From assembly GCA_020002185.1 (NCBI GenBank), contig CM034539.1, forward strand, positions 2,824,108 to 2,888,107: a DNA stretch of 64,000 nt, in the 5' to 3' direction. The stretch's first letter is position 1. The number at the start of each line of letters is the position of its first letter. A model generated the notes under the pieces. It searched no databases. It had not been told where the DNA came from and saw nothing but the letters and a program-made list of their open reading frames with translations. This document shows, piece by piece, positions 37,848 through 45,577 of this stretch. Source of the DNA: Paraescarpia echinospica. Taxonomy: Eukaryota > Annelida > Polychaeta > Sabellida > Siboglinidae. A program made the translations under genes and the position numbers.

Positions 37848-38798
37848 ATGAGCAGTAACGAGGCATGTATCCTCGTCTGCCAATCTTGGTGGAAACGGCT
37901 TAGGGAGTCTTTAACCACATTAATGCAGGCCTCTCTTGCACCATCGTCTCGGCTGCATTATGAGCGGGCATGGAAGAAGTTGATAACGTTTCATGATTCT
38001 TTATCTCTCCCCACTATGTTGCCTGTTTCTGTACCCATGATGTTGTTGTTCATTGCTCACCTGCATGCTGATGGATCCGCTCCGGCATCCATTGTGTCCA
38101 CAGTCTCGGCTGTGGCATATTTCCATAAAAGTAAGGGTTTTGCTGATCCGTCACATTGCTTTGCAGTCTCTAAAGTGTTAGCTGGTGTTAGAAGTATCGG
38201 AGCTGTTCCTGATGTCCGTCTGCCTATCACCCTGCCTGTGCTTGCGCGCCTGGTGCAGGCATTACCCACGGTGTTCTCATCCCGATACAAGTGCCTCATG
38301 CTCCGTGCCATGATGGTCCTTGCTTTCAAGGCGTACTTGCGCATAGGAGAAATGGTGCCTCGCTCATGGAGTATGGTACAAGGTTGTTTGCGTGTGGGTG
38401 ATGTTTTGCTATCTGGTGACTTAGTTACAATTTCTTTCCGGCGTTTTAAACACAGTGCTCTTCAAGGTCCCCAATCTCTCCAAGTTAAAGGCGAAAGACT
38501 TCCAGGGACAGCTATCTACCTGGCTTCTTTCCTTCGGGAGTTTAGACAGGCTAGAGGTCCCAGACATGCCTTGCTGTTTGCATACCCAGATGGCTCCCCA
38601 ATGCTACGTAGAGAATTTAATGTGTCGCTGAAACAGTTACTGGTATTCTGTGGCTATCACACTAGTGCGTTTAAAGGACACAGTTTTCGCATTGGGGCGG
38701 CCACTGCGGCTGCATTACGAGGTGAGTCTGATGCACAGATCAGGGCGGCGGGCAGATGGACATCAGATGCCTTTAAGAAATATATCGGGATTGCTTGA
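37848..38798 (+). CDS. Tyrosine recombinase (integrase), intact
   Basis: 316 residues from ATG 37848 to the stop after Ala316. Residues about 20-120 form an alpha-helical core-binding domain (MQASLAPSSRLHYERAWKKL). The catalytic domain shows the full tyrosine-recombinase set: R165 in AYLRIGEM, K201 in RFKHSAL, H278 and R281 in HSFRIGAAT, W304 in AGRWTS, and the nucleophile Y312 in FKKYI. Such enzymes cut and rejoin DNA through a 3'-phosphotyrosine and move DIRS-like retrotransposons and Cryptons via circular DNA. The frame is unbroken and all key residues are present, in contrast to the frameshifted hydrolase upstream. B1 begins 73 bp after the stop. Confidence 0.9.
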   Translation: MSSNEACILVCQSWWKRLRESLTTLMQASLAPSSRLHYERAWKKLITFHDSLSLPTMLPVSVPMMLLFIAHLHADGSAPASIVSTVSAVAYFHKSKGFADPSHCFAVSKVLAGVRSIGAVPDVRLPITLPVLARLVQALPTVFSSRYKCLMLRAMMVLAFKAYLRIGEMVPRSWSMVQGCLRVGDVLLSGDLVTISFRRFKHSALQGPQSLQVKGERLPGTAIYLASFLREFRQARGPRHALLFAYPDGSPMLRREFNVSLKQLLVFCGYHTSAFKGHSFRIGAATAAALRGESDAQIRAAGRWTSDAFKKYIGIA

Positions 38799-38870
38799 GG
38801 TCGTTTTGCATGCTTTTTCAACATGACAGGTTATATTGTAGTGGGGTGGTCACATGTTTTGGTGACCGGT

Positions 38871-39236
38871 GGCGTAATGGCCCCACTTATAGGTTTAGGC
38901 TAAATCTTGATACAATGTAACTCTTCAGCAGGTAGTTGGGATTATAGTTAGGTGAATGAATGGTGTGCTTGGTTAGTACGGTACGGTGCCTAAGGTCTAC
39001 TGTGATTACAGTAGTAATGATGTTGTATATATCTATAACAATACTGCTAATGTTGTATATGCCGAAATGTGGGCTCTGTCAACCTGAGGGACAGGAGACT
39101 AGTATGGGCTCAGTCACAGGCCTGGCCTTGGGATGTAGAGCCCACATTTCTCTCTCTAACTTAATCTCTTAATAAACGTCATTCATTTGGCCTTCTTTCA
39201 TCACTATTCATGACTTGTGTTGGTGCTTGCATAAAT
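38871..39236 (+). repeat. Repeat B1
   Basis: About 365 bp beginning GGCGTAATGGCCCC and ending GCATAAAT, repeated at 39654-40018 with only a few differences (for example TAACTC/TAAGTC and a short TAG indel). It carries a perfect 13-bp inverted repeat, AAATGTGGGCTCT (39065-39077) against 39137-39149. It lies immediately before A2. Confidence 0.92.
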
Positions 39237-39471
39237 GAGAATATGCGGCCACGGCACCGTGCTGCATATGGGTTTTTGTGCTGGCAACAACGCAGGACAA
39301 GTGATGATTGGCCTAATGTCTGATGCTAATTATTATGCTAATTACCTCGTTGTCTCTGGCGCAAGGAGCCAATCACCGCGCGGTAGTGGCGCGCAGTCAC
39401 AGATTACAACGAGCTCTTGGTCACTTCGTTTTGTGAAAGCAGACGGAGTGGTCGCATCAACAAATTTTGGC
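39237..39471 (+). repeat. Repeat A2
   Basis: Copy of A1, abutting B1 exactly (the B1-A2 circle-type junction). After 39471 the sequence differs from that following A1. A 180-bp spacer (39472-39653, open frame, no domain) separates it from B2. Confidence 0.92.
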
Positions 39472-39653
39472 CCTCCCATCCCTCCCAAATTTTTGATAGC
39501 GTTAGGGACTACCATGTACATCATTGGTGGAAGAGGGGTTGATAGCATATCTCAAAGCTTTCCCCGTTTTCTTAGTGCAGGTGGACAATGTGTTCACGGG
39601 GTTTTAACGCCGAGACAGCTCGCTTCTCTTCCACCGGTGATTTTAGTAAGTGG

Positions 39654-40018
39654 GGCGTAATGGCCCCACTTATAGGTTTAGGCTAAATCTTGATACAATG
39701 TAAGTCTTCAGCAGGTAGTTGGGATTATAGTTAGGTGAATGAATGGTGTGCTTGGTTAGTACGGTACGGTGCCTAAGGTCTACTGTGATTACAGTAGTAA
39801 TGATGTTGTATATATCTATAACAATACTGCTAATGTTGTATATGCCGAAATGTGGGCTCTGTCAACCTGAGGGACAGGAGACTATATGGGCTCAGTCACA
39901 GGCCTGGCCTTGGGATGTAGAGCCCACATTTCTCTCTCTAACTTAATCTCTTAATAAACGTCATTCATTTGGCCTTCTTTCATCACTATTCATGACTTGT
40001 GTTGGTGCTTGCATAAAT
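39654..40018 (+). repeat. Repeat B2 (right end)
   Basis: Copy of B1, ending GCATAAAT before unrelated flanking sequence TATTATATG. It contains the same 13-bp inverted repeat as B1. Confidence 0.92.
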
Positions 40019-41008
40019 TATTATATGTGTAGTGTGACACTGTCAAGTGAGTTCCTAAAATTATATATCAATTTAACGCAACTACACATATTACAATTAC
40101 TAACCTCAGCAATTATTAGAAACGTTAACACTTTACATGTATTCAAATGTTAAATATATACATATGTTGGTCAATCCTATTATATCTGAAACGGTAATAC
40201 AGTATATTGCCATGATAATATCTACGATACTGTTTGACCTCTCAATGAAACAGTTTCATAGTTGCTATAATGATCGTGAAGTTGTCGTTGCAATACATCA
40301 AATACACTCCCATCTGTCGGCCGACGGTGGACAACTGATAATCGATTCTTATGGTGAAGTGTTCGTTGCAATATATTAAATACACTGAAACCGTTTCATA
40401 GTTGCTATAATGATCGTGAAGTTGTCGTTGCAATACATCAAATACACTCCCATCTGTCGGCCGAAGGTGGACAACTGATAATCGATTCTTTTGATGAAGT
40501 GTTCGTTGCAATATATTAAATACACTCCCACCTGTCGGCCGAAGATGGACAACTGATCAACAATTAACGTGTGTTATCAGACACCTCTCCCAACTCGGAG
40601 GCGGAGAAACATTCGCAAAATTACAATATTGTTTCGGGCCGCTTCTATGTGCGTCAGACGGTGGCGCCATATTAAGGAGCCCGGATAATCTAGGGTACTT
40701 CGAGAAAGCTTAAGTTGTGACGCTACGTAATGATAATTTGTTATTGTTATTAGGAAGAATGTATCAAGCGGAGTGGCTTCGGGTTAAAAACCTGCTCAAA
40801 TGCGATAACAATATAAACTGTATATATATATATATATATAAGCTAAATAAATATGTTAATAAATACGTTAAATAACACGTTAAATAATAAGGTAATTCAA
40901 TAAAATAAATATTGACTTGGTAAAGTGGATATGCATAAACATGACGAAGAATAACAAAATTTAAGACAAATTTAAATTATTAACTTGATTAAAACGCATC
41001 AATAGTCA
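40019..41008. other. Spacer between two mobile elements
   Basis: About 1 kb between the recombinase element and the Polinton. Contains two and a half tandem copies of a unit of about 130-140 bp (40240-40545) and a (TA)n run (40819-40841). No gene seen. Confidence 0.6.
40240..40545. repeat. Tandem repeat, about 130-140-bp unit
   Basis: Copies share ATAATGATCGTGAAGTTGTC, ACTCCCATCTGTCGGCCGA and GTGTTCGTTGCAATATATTA. The third copy is partial. Confidence 0.92.
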
Positions 41009-41014
41009 ACTAAA
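41009..41014. repeat. Candidate target-site duplication, left
   Basis: ACTAAA, matching 57143-57148. The TIRs begin TAAAAAACG here, while the right TIR has two extra terminal bases, so the exact terminus is ambiguous by 2 bp. Confidence 0.6.
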
Positions 41015-41275
41015 TAAAAAACGTTTTAATTACCCCTAAACGTTTTCGGGCACCTACTTATAAAAAAAGATCAAAGGATATTTTGACACTAATCGTTTTC
41101 GGGCCCCTACTTATAAAAAACGTGATGGATTACCCCCTCTAAGTACATTTGAGGTGCCACCTAGCGGTGTGTGCAGATACCCTTTTAGTTCGTCCCCTAG
41201 CGATCAACGCCGTACCTAGCGCGTGCTGACGTAAGCAATATATGACGCGGTTATATAACCGCGATAAAACCACTG
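41015..41275. repeat. Left terminal inverted repeat of the Polinton
   Basis: Pairs with about 56880-57142 reversed. Over the first roughly 225 bp I count about eight mismatches (about 96% identity). Each TIR contains two direct sub-repeats of CGTTTTCGGGCMCCTACTTA spaced about 54 bp, and several CCTAGCG motifs. The inner 40 bp, around TATATAACC, are more diverged. Confidence 0.93.
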
Positions 41276-41548
41276 TGTGCAGACTCCCCCCGTCAGCCCT
41301 ATGTGGATGCCCCGCTGTACCCTATGTTTACAGCAGTGGTGTTGCGATAAGCGCTGCTGCTGCTGGAGTGGACTATGGCCCCGGCATGACAGCATAGCTG
41401 GCTAGTGGTGAGCGTTCTAGTGGTATGATCAAAACGAAACCAATGCGTTGTGCGTTTAAATAAATAAATACATCGAGTAGTGGGATTAAAACGAAATCAA
41501 ATGCATAAATACGCTAAAGTTCAGTTGGTGACACTGAACGTAGGGTGT
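41276..41548. other. Left subterminal region of the Polinton
   Basis: No frame of note. Contains a CTG-rich stretch (41358-41372). Unlike the right end, no tRNA-like sequence is seen here. Confidence 0.4.
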
Positions 41549-41908
41549 TTATGCAGTGGATACAGACGCGTGGAAACGTGAGTAGTAGAGATGACTGCAG
41601 TATTTATTGACTGTTAAAATTATACAGCCGCGCGCGGCCAATGCCCGCCTTATAGGGGGAGAACGGCGCGTGAAACCCGCGTCGTGTATAGAGTTCGGTG
41701 GTCGGGATGGGCGTGTACCACGACCCATTGTTTCCATGTATGAGGAACACCGACTCGAGGTCGGGGTGTCGTCATCATCATCGGAGTCGTGGCTGCTAGG
41801 TGTCGGTGGTGTTGGCGTGATTGGGCGAAGTGTAGGCACGACCTTGCATGTAGGTTTAGTTGATTCGGTGGTTGTAGACAGGTGGATCTTTCTATGAAAT
41901 AAAACCAC
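41549..41908 (-). CDS. Possible left-end ORF, Pro/Thr/Asp-rich
   Basis: Minus-strand open frame of up to 119 codons with a low-complexity middle (TPTPPTPSSHDSDDDDDTPT) and an Arg-rich end. No ATG start lies in a convincing place; only a GTG codon opens it. It may be an exon of a left-end gene, but an overlapping plus-strand frame is also open. No homology recognised. Confidence 0.25.
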   Translation of the reverse strand: MVLFHRKIHLSTTTESTKPTCKVVPTLRPITPTPPTPSSHDSDDDDDTPTSSRCSSYMETMGRGTRPSRPPNSIHDAGFTRRSPPIRRALAARGCIILTVNKYCSHLYYSRFHASVSTA

Positions 41909-41933
41909 AATACATGTTTAAACAAAGGGCGGC

Positions 41934-42122
41934 AAAATAAAATGAGAACCATGCATGCATGCATGCGTAAAAGCAGGCTTACGTGCTTACAACTGTTTAA
42001 ATGGTAAAATAAAATGAGAACCATGCATCCACGCATGCGTAAAAGTAGGCTTACGCGCTTACAACTGTTTAAATGGTAAAATAAAATGAGAACCATGCAT
42101 GCATGCGTAAAAGCAGGCTTAC
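41934..42122. repeat. Tandem repeat, about 72-bp unit, with ATGC runs
   Basis: Two full copies and one partial, starting AAAATAAAATGAGAACCATG, with GTAAAAGCAGGCTTAC inside and a variable number of ATGC tetranucleotides. Confidence 0.93.
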
Positions 42123-42289
42123 CGCTGTGTTGGCTTATGAGGAGGCGTTGTTGTAGTATCCATTGTGTGTGAATTTGTCAAATGATGAAATGTAGCGTCG
42201 ATTGCGCGTAAGTTCATAATCGTGTATGAAATATGCAATGCGCGCGCCGTCAAACAGCGGCGGCGCATGACACTACGACTTATCGTGAT

Positions 42290-43099
42290 CGGAATGTGAA
42301 CGGAGAACAATGCCATTTCAAAAACAATAAACGAAAAGTTGAAAGCATGAAAGTAAACATTGTACATGATTAGTTTTGGCTCAGGAATCGTGTGGTGCAG
42401 AGATATTAGAGAAATTCGATGTAAAGAGACATTTGACGATGAATGTACTGACATGACCGGTTACTTTTTTCCTCAAGCAAATACCTCGGTAGAGTAGGAA
42501 GTATGTGTTAAGTACGCATGCGCGTTATTTTGTAAGTTGATGCGCGTGACTTATCGCGATAGGAATGTGAACGGAGAACAATGCCATTTCAAAAACAATA
42601 AACGAAAAGTAAAAAGCATGAAAATAAACGTTGTATACGATGAGTTTGAGGTCGGGAATCGTGTGGTGAAGTGATATTAGAGAAATTCGATGTAAAGACA
42701 TATTTGACGATGAATGTACTGGCATGACCGCTAACTTTTTTCCTAAAACAAATACCTCGGTAACCGCGTCATATGCGTTAAGTGCGCATGCGCGTTATTT
42801 TGTAAGATAACTGTAGACAATGCCATTTCAAAAACAATAAACGAAAATTTAAAAGCATGAAAGTAAACGTTGTATATGATGAGTTTGGGCTCTGGAATCG
42901 TGTGGTGTAGTGATATTAGAGAAATTCGATGTAAAGGCACATTTGACGATGAATGTACTGACATGACCGCTAACTTTTTTCCTAAAACAAATACCTCGGT
43001 AACTAGTCAGTTATGCGTCGTATGTGTTAAGTGCGCATGCGCGTTATTTTGTAAGATAACTGTAGACTGTTAATTGCGCATGCGCGTTATTTTGTAAAG
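42290..43099. repeat. Three promoter-proximal repeats, about 240-270 bp each
   Basis: Copies at about 42290-42536, 42560-42806 and 42818-43055, plus a short terminal piece at 43074-43099. Each includes ACAATGCCATTTCAAAAACA, a region with GATGAATGTACTGACATGAC, and a 3' end GCGCATGCGCGTTATTTTGT. A minus-strand frame of 50-60 codons is open in each copy, but the copies differ mostly by amino-acid-changing bases, so it is probably not a gene. Position, spacing and end motif suggest an upstream regulatory region. Confidence 0.85.
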
Positions 43100-43107
43100 T
43101 ATAAAAC
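43074..43107 (+). promoter_or_regulatory. NRF1-type palindrome and TATA box
   Basis: TTGCGCATGCGCG (43074-43086) matches the palindromic NRF1 consensus GCGCATGCGC. It is followed after about 14 nt by TATAAAAC (43100-43107). The same palindrome plus the tail GTTATTTTGTAAG recurs at 42512 (one base changed, ACGCATGCGC), 42782 and 43031. The coding cluster starts about 100 nt downstream (ATG 43206). NRF1 is a general animal activator of growth-linked genes, so host-driven expression of the polymerase-side genes is inferred. Confidence 0.6.
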
Positions 43108-43205
43108 GGTTGAGAAAATGCTATGTTGTATGACGCCAGAGTTCTAACGTGTATTGTTTCTTCAGCAGCAGCAGCAGCAGCAGACGTTCTCCCGCGACAA
43201 CAATA

Positions 43206-43964
43206 ATGGCAGACGAGATTCCGAAAAAGATGAAGACACCACGCAAGCAGAGTCTGAAGGCGGCAGCGGTCGGCGTCGGTCAACAGCAGCAGCAGCAACC
43301 TTCGCCAACAGTATCAGCGGTGTCAACGGGAGCGGCACCCGTTAAGCGGCCCGTGGTGCTCATCGCGCCACCGCTGGTAGCCGTCGGGCGTAAGCGAAGC
43401 GCCGAAGAGGCATTGGGCACCGTCGAGATGGCTGTGGGGCAGCCGCCCCTAGCGCGGAGCACGTCACTCGAGCGCGAATGTGAGTCGACGGCATCGACGC
43501 GCGCTACATTGGTGAGTCTGAGGCACCTGCGGTGTGCTATCAACGGTGTGTATAAAATTAAGTCGCCCGTTATGATCGACGCTGTGTCGTACAAAGAGAA
43601 TTGTACGTATTTGGGATGCTTCCGTTGTCGGCGAAAATTGTATCAGAAAATCAAAGGCGGGGATATGATATGCCGAACGCACGGTGGAGTGTTTGTGCCG
43701 AAATATTTCTTCGCGTTGCGTGTGATGGTGAGGGATGGCGAGGACGAGGAAGACGAGCTTTGGCTTACTTTGTTTGACGGGCATATGTATACTCTCGTAG
43801 AGTACACGGCCGACTACTTGGTGGAGTTGAGCGAGGAATCACTCCGCGATACCGTGCTGGAGTTAACCGGCACGGAAGTGGAGATCAGTTTGCGCAAGAC
43901 GACTTGGAACGGGGAGCCATCGTATACCGTGCGCACACTGAAGAGATACAACGACGACGCCTAA
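43206..43964 (+). CDS. RPA-like zinc-ribbon/OB-fold ssDNA-binding protein
   Basis: 252 residues from ATG 43206; the frame is open further upstream through a CAG repeat, but 43206 is the first ATG after the acceptor-like tract. Residues 6-14 (PKKMKTPRK) are a nuclear-localisation-type basic patch, then a polyQ run and a Pro/Ala/Ser linker to about residue 100. The C-terminal half resembles the DBD-C domain of replication protein A large subunit: C138, C141, C156 and H159 form a zinc ribbon (LGCFRCRRKL ... MICRTHGG), followed by a beta-rich stretch FALRVMVRDGEDEEDE and WLTLFDGHMYTLVEYTADYL. The likely role is binding single-stranded DNA during strand-displacement replication by the neighbouring polymerase. 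Intact. A GTGAGT donor-like site lies inside the frame at 43513. Confidence 0.65.
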   Translation: MADEIPKKMKTPRKQSLKAAAVGVGQQQQQQPSPTVSAVSTGAAPVKRPVVLIAPPLVAVGRKRSAEEALGTVEMAVGQPPLARSTSLERECESTASTRATLVSLRHLRCAINGVYKIKSPVMIDAVSYKENCTYLGCFRCRRKLYQKIKGGDMICRTHGGVFVPKYFFALRVMVRDGEDEEDELWLTLFDGHMYTLVEYTADYLVELSEESLRDTVLELTGTEVEISLRKTTWNGEPSYTVRTLKRYNDDA

Positions 43965-43983
43965 TGTGTTGTGTTGTTTGTAG

Positions 43984-44163
43984 GAAGAGTGCCCGATACT
44001 GGTAGATTTGCTGACGCATGCAAACGTGCAACAACGAATGAGAGAGCGTCGTAGTCGTGAAATAACCGAGGAGGCCGCGCAACTACTAACGGAGACGGCT
44101 GATAATTACATAAGGGCGTTTTGGCTAGCTTACGAAGCGAACTTATTTTGTAGCATTCCGTAA
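43984..44163 (+). CDS. Small helical ORF/exon 1 of cluster
   Basis: Open from the acceptor-like AG at 43983 to TAA 44161-44163 (59 codons). The first ATG is at 44038, giving 41 residues. Sequence is charged and helix-like (MRERRSREITEEAAQLLTET, then NYIRAFWLAYEANLF). No family known to me. It could be translated from its own ATG or be a 3' exon joined to an upstream leader or to the 5' part of the RPA-like frame (donor candidate 43513). Confidence 0.45.
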   Translation, partial: EECPILVDLLTHANVQQRMRERRSREITEEAAQLLTETADNYIRAFWLAYEANLFCSIP

Positions 44164-44180
44164 CTAACAGTTGTGTTTAT

Positions 44181-44357
44181 ATGCTGTTGGAAGTGCGCCA
44201 CGTACTGCAGGGTATGTTAGCAAACAACGAAAGGATGCGTGCGAGGTACGAGGAGGTTGCCACGTTCGTAAGAACGCTGCTGGAACGCGAAGTGGAGGGA
44301 ACAATAAAGAGGGAGGAGGAGCAGACCGAGAAGGAAGGTCAAAAGCAGGCGGACTAA
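44181..44357 (+). CDS. Small coiled-coil protein, 58 residues
   Basis: ATG 44181 to TAA 44355-44357. Encodes an amphipathic helix (LEVRHVLQGMLANNERMRAR) and a Glu/Lys/Arg/Gln-rich tail (EGTIKREEEQTEKEGQKQAD). Looks like a single coiled coil, compatible with a small DNA/protein-binding factor or a terminal-protein-like helper, but nothing identifies it. Tightly packed between neighbours. Confidence 0.5.
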   Translation: MLLEVRHVLQGMLANNERMRARYEEVATFVRTLLEREVEGTIKREEEQTEKEGQKQAD

Positions 44358-44376
44358 TCATAATAATGTGTTGTAG

Positions 44377-44463
44377 GAAGTGCTGCTGCAACACACCAGG
44401 CGTGAATGTATGCGAGACTTCGTAGACGCGTTGCTGACGGTGGTCACCGAACGTAAAGAGTAG
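44377..44463 (+). CDS. Small helical exon 3 of cluster
   Basis: 28 codons open from the acceptor-like AG at 44376 to TAG 44461-44463; the first ATG is well inside (44410). It reads VLLQHTRRECMRDFVDALLT, helix-forming. Too short for confidence on its own; the regular acceptor-ORF-stop arrangement is the main support. Confidence 0.35.
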   Translation, partial: EVLLQHTRRECMRDFVDALLTVVTERKE

Positions 44464-44482
44464 AACATGCTTTGTGCTGTAG

Positions 44483-45110
44483 GGAGGAAGCGGTGTGCGT
44501 GACGCCAGCGCCTTGGACGCCATCATCGAGGAGGCACTCGGTGTATCGGATACAACTGCGCGCCGACATTTCGAAGCGACTCGTGCGCCCCCACCGACGT
44601 ATAACGTGCGCTCCGTGTTGGAGCCTATCGGAGGATGTGTCGCAACGTCAAATCGTCGTGCCGAGCAGGGCCCAGTTGGTCTGCCGTTATGAGCGGCTCG
44701 CAATTGCCCTCCTCGCCGAGACCCTCGGTGAGATGATACTGGAGCGGGCGCGCGATAATTGCGGCGTATGTGAGCCCAATGAAGGCTGCCCGTATGTACA
44801 TATGGCCGGCTATCGTGCTGGACAACCGAACCGTGTGTACATACAGCGCTTCGACAACACGGGGTGCATCGTAACGCGTTACTTCAACGCCGTGTTGGAG
44901 ACGCTTCTGCGTCGGTCACTTATTCCGTGCTACACGCGTCTCGTGCAAATACTGCACGATACTACGGTGTCAACTGGTCAGCAGCCGCAAACGGGTCGTG
45001 CGGGGGAACTGTATCTGGTCCAGTTCGTTTCGGACTGGCTACTAGGAACGAACTGGCGCGACTACATGAACCGTGTTCAGCTGGAGTCGGCCGTCCATAC
45101 GTACGTGTAG
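44483..45110 (+). pseudogene. Unrecognised Polinton protein, frameshifted
   Basis: Begins after the acceptor-like AG at 44482 with GGSGVRDASALDAIIEEALG in one frame. Near 44625-44640 the coding signal moves to another frame (LSEDVSQRQIVVPSRAQLV, then a Cys-rich CGVCEPNEGCPYVHMAGY and a helical C-terminus) that ends at TAG 45108-45110. The second part alone is about 160 residues. Cysteines and a histidine suggest a metal site. It precedes the polymerase, as unnamed early proteins do in other Polintons. A single-base indel or an unseen short intron would explain the frame change. Confidence 0.5.
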
Positions 45111-45530
45111 CGCAGGAGTGGACTCGAATAAAGAACGAACAATGCTTGCTTTACTATATTTCGACTAAATAATGCTTGCTTGCTATTAAGGCGTTGAACG
45201 CTGTTTATGAATGTTGTATACGGTGCTTAATAAAACGTTGAAAATGTACTTTCCGTTTCCGAGTTACACACATTACCCAAAACAGTCCGAGTTAGTTACA
45301 GAAATCACCGCTAGTCACCCTTTCCGAGTTACCCAAAACAGTCCCACATTACCTAAAACATTCCGAGTTAGTTACAAACGTCACCGCTAGCCACCACTTG
45401 TTCCGAGTTACCAAAAACATTACCTAAAACATTCCTCCCGCTAGGGCGCACTTGTTCCGAGTTACCCACATTACCTAAAACATTCCCCCCGCTAGGGTGC
45501 AACCACCACCACCACCACAGCCACCACTGT
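45111..45530 (+). promoter_or_regulatory. Repeat-rich upstream region of polymerase B
   Basis: Non-coding. AATAAA-type signals at about 45128 and 45229 could serve the upstream cluster. From 45255 to 45500, short direct repeats TTCCGAGTTACCCA and ACATTACCTAAAACATTCC occur four to five times, with CCGCTAGGG elements like those in the TIRs. This looks like a modular promoter/enhancer for the polymerase gene. Confidence 0.55.
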
Positions 45531-45577
45531 TATAAGTAGCGGTGCTCGAAAAAGTAGCAGCACTCAGACAGTAGAGA
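45531..45577 (+). promoter_or_regulatory. Polymerase B core promoter
   Basis: TATAAGTA at 45531-45538, then ACTCAGACAG at 45562-45571, an initiator-like element about 30 bp downstream, and ATG at 45578. The spacing is canonical for RNA polymerase II. Confidence 0.6.

Larger units (their letters stand above)
33018..40018 (+). mobile_element. Tyrosine-recombinase element with split direct repeats
   Basis: A 7.0-kb unit laid out A1 (33018) - SGNH hydrolase - hairpin minisatellite - second minisatellite - tyrosine recombinase - B1 - A2 - 180-bp spacer - B2 (40018). A1/A2 are apparently identical over about 235 bp and B1/B2 nearly identical over about 365 bp. This split-direct-repeat order is characteristic of Ngaro/PAT-type DIRS-like retrotransposons, which insert a circle by tyrosine recombinase and make no target duplication. 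The B1-A2 junction reads ATAAATGAGAATATG, and the outer ends (ACATGAGAAT at left, ATAAATTATT at right) are compatible with crossover at a shared AT. I see no RT, RNase H or gag between the repeats, so this is either a non-autonomous derivative or a different class of element. Confidence 0.75.
43145..44482 (+). other. Four splice-acceptor-like tracts, one before each ORF
   Basis: TTCTAACGTGTATTGTTTCTTCAG-type tract before the RPA-like frame (ending about 43166), CTAATGTGTTGTGTTGTTTGTAG (ending 43983), ACTAATCATAATAATGTGTTGTAG (ending 44376) and GTAGAACATGCTTTGTGCTGTAG (ending 44482). The second and third overlap the stop codon (TAA within CTAAT) of the preceding frame. The frames after the second, third and fourth tracts are open directly from the acceptor without an ATG, as expected of exons. 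Tracts here are quoted only as landmarks. Confidence 0.6.

Noticed and set aside
42119..42964. Three similar minus-strand ORFs in the left-end repeats
   Set aside because: Copies differ mainly by amino-acid-changing substitutions and follow the repeat; the regulatory explanation is better supported.
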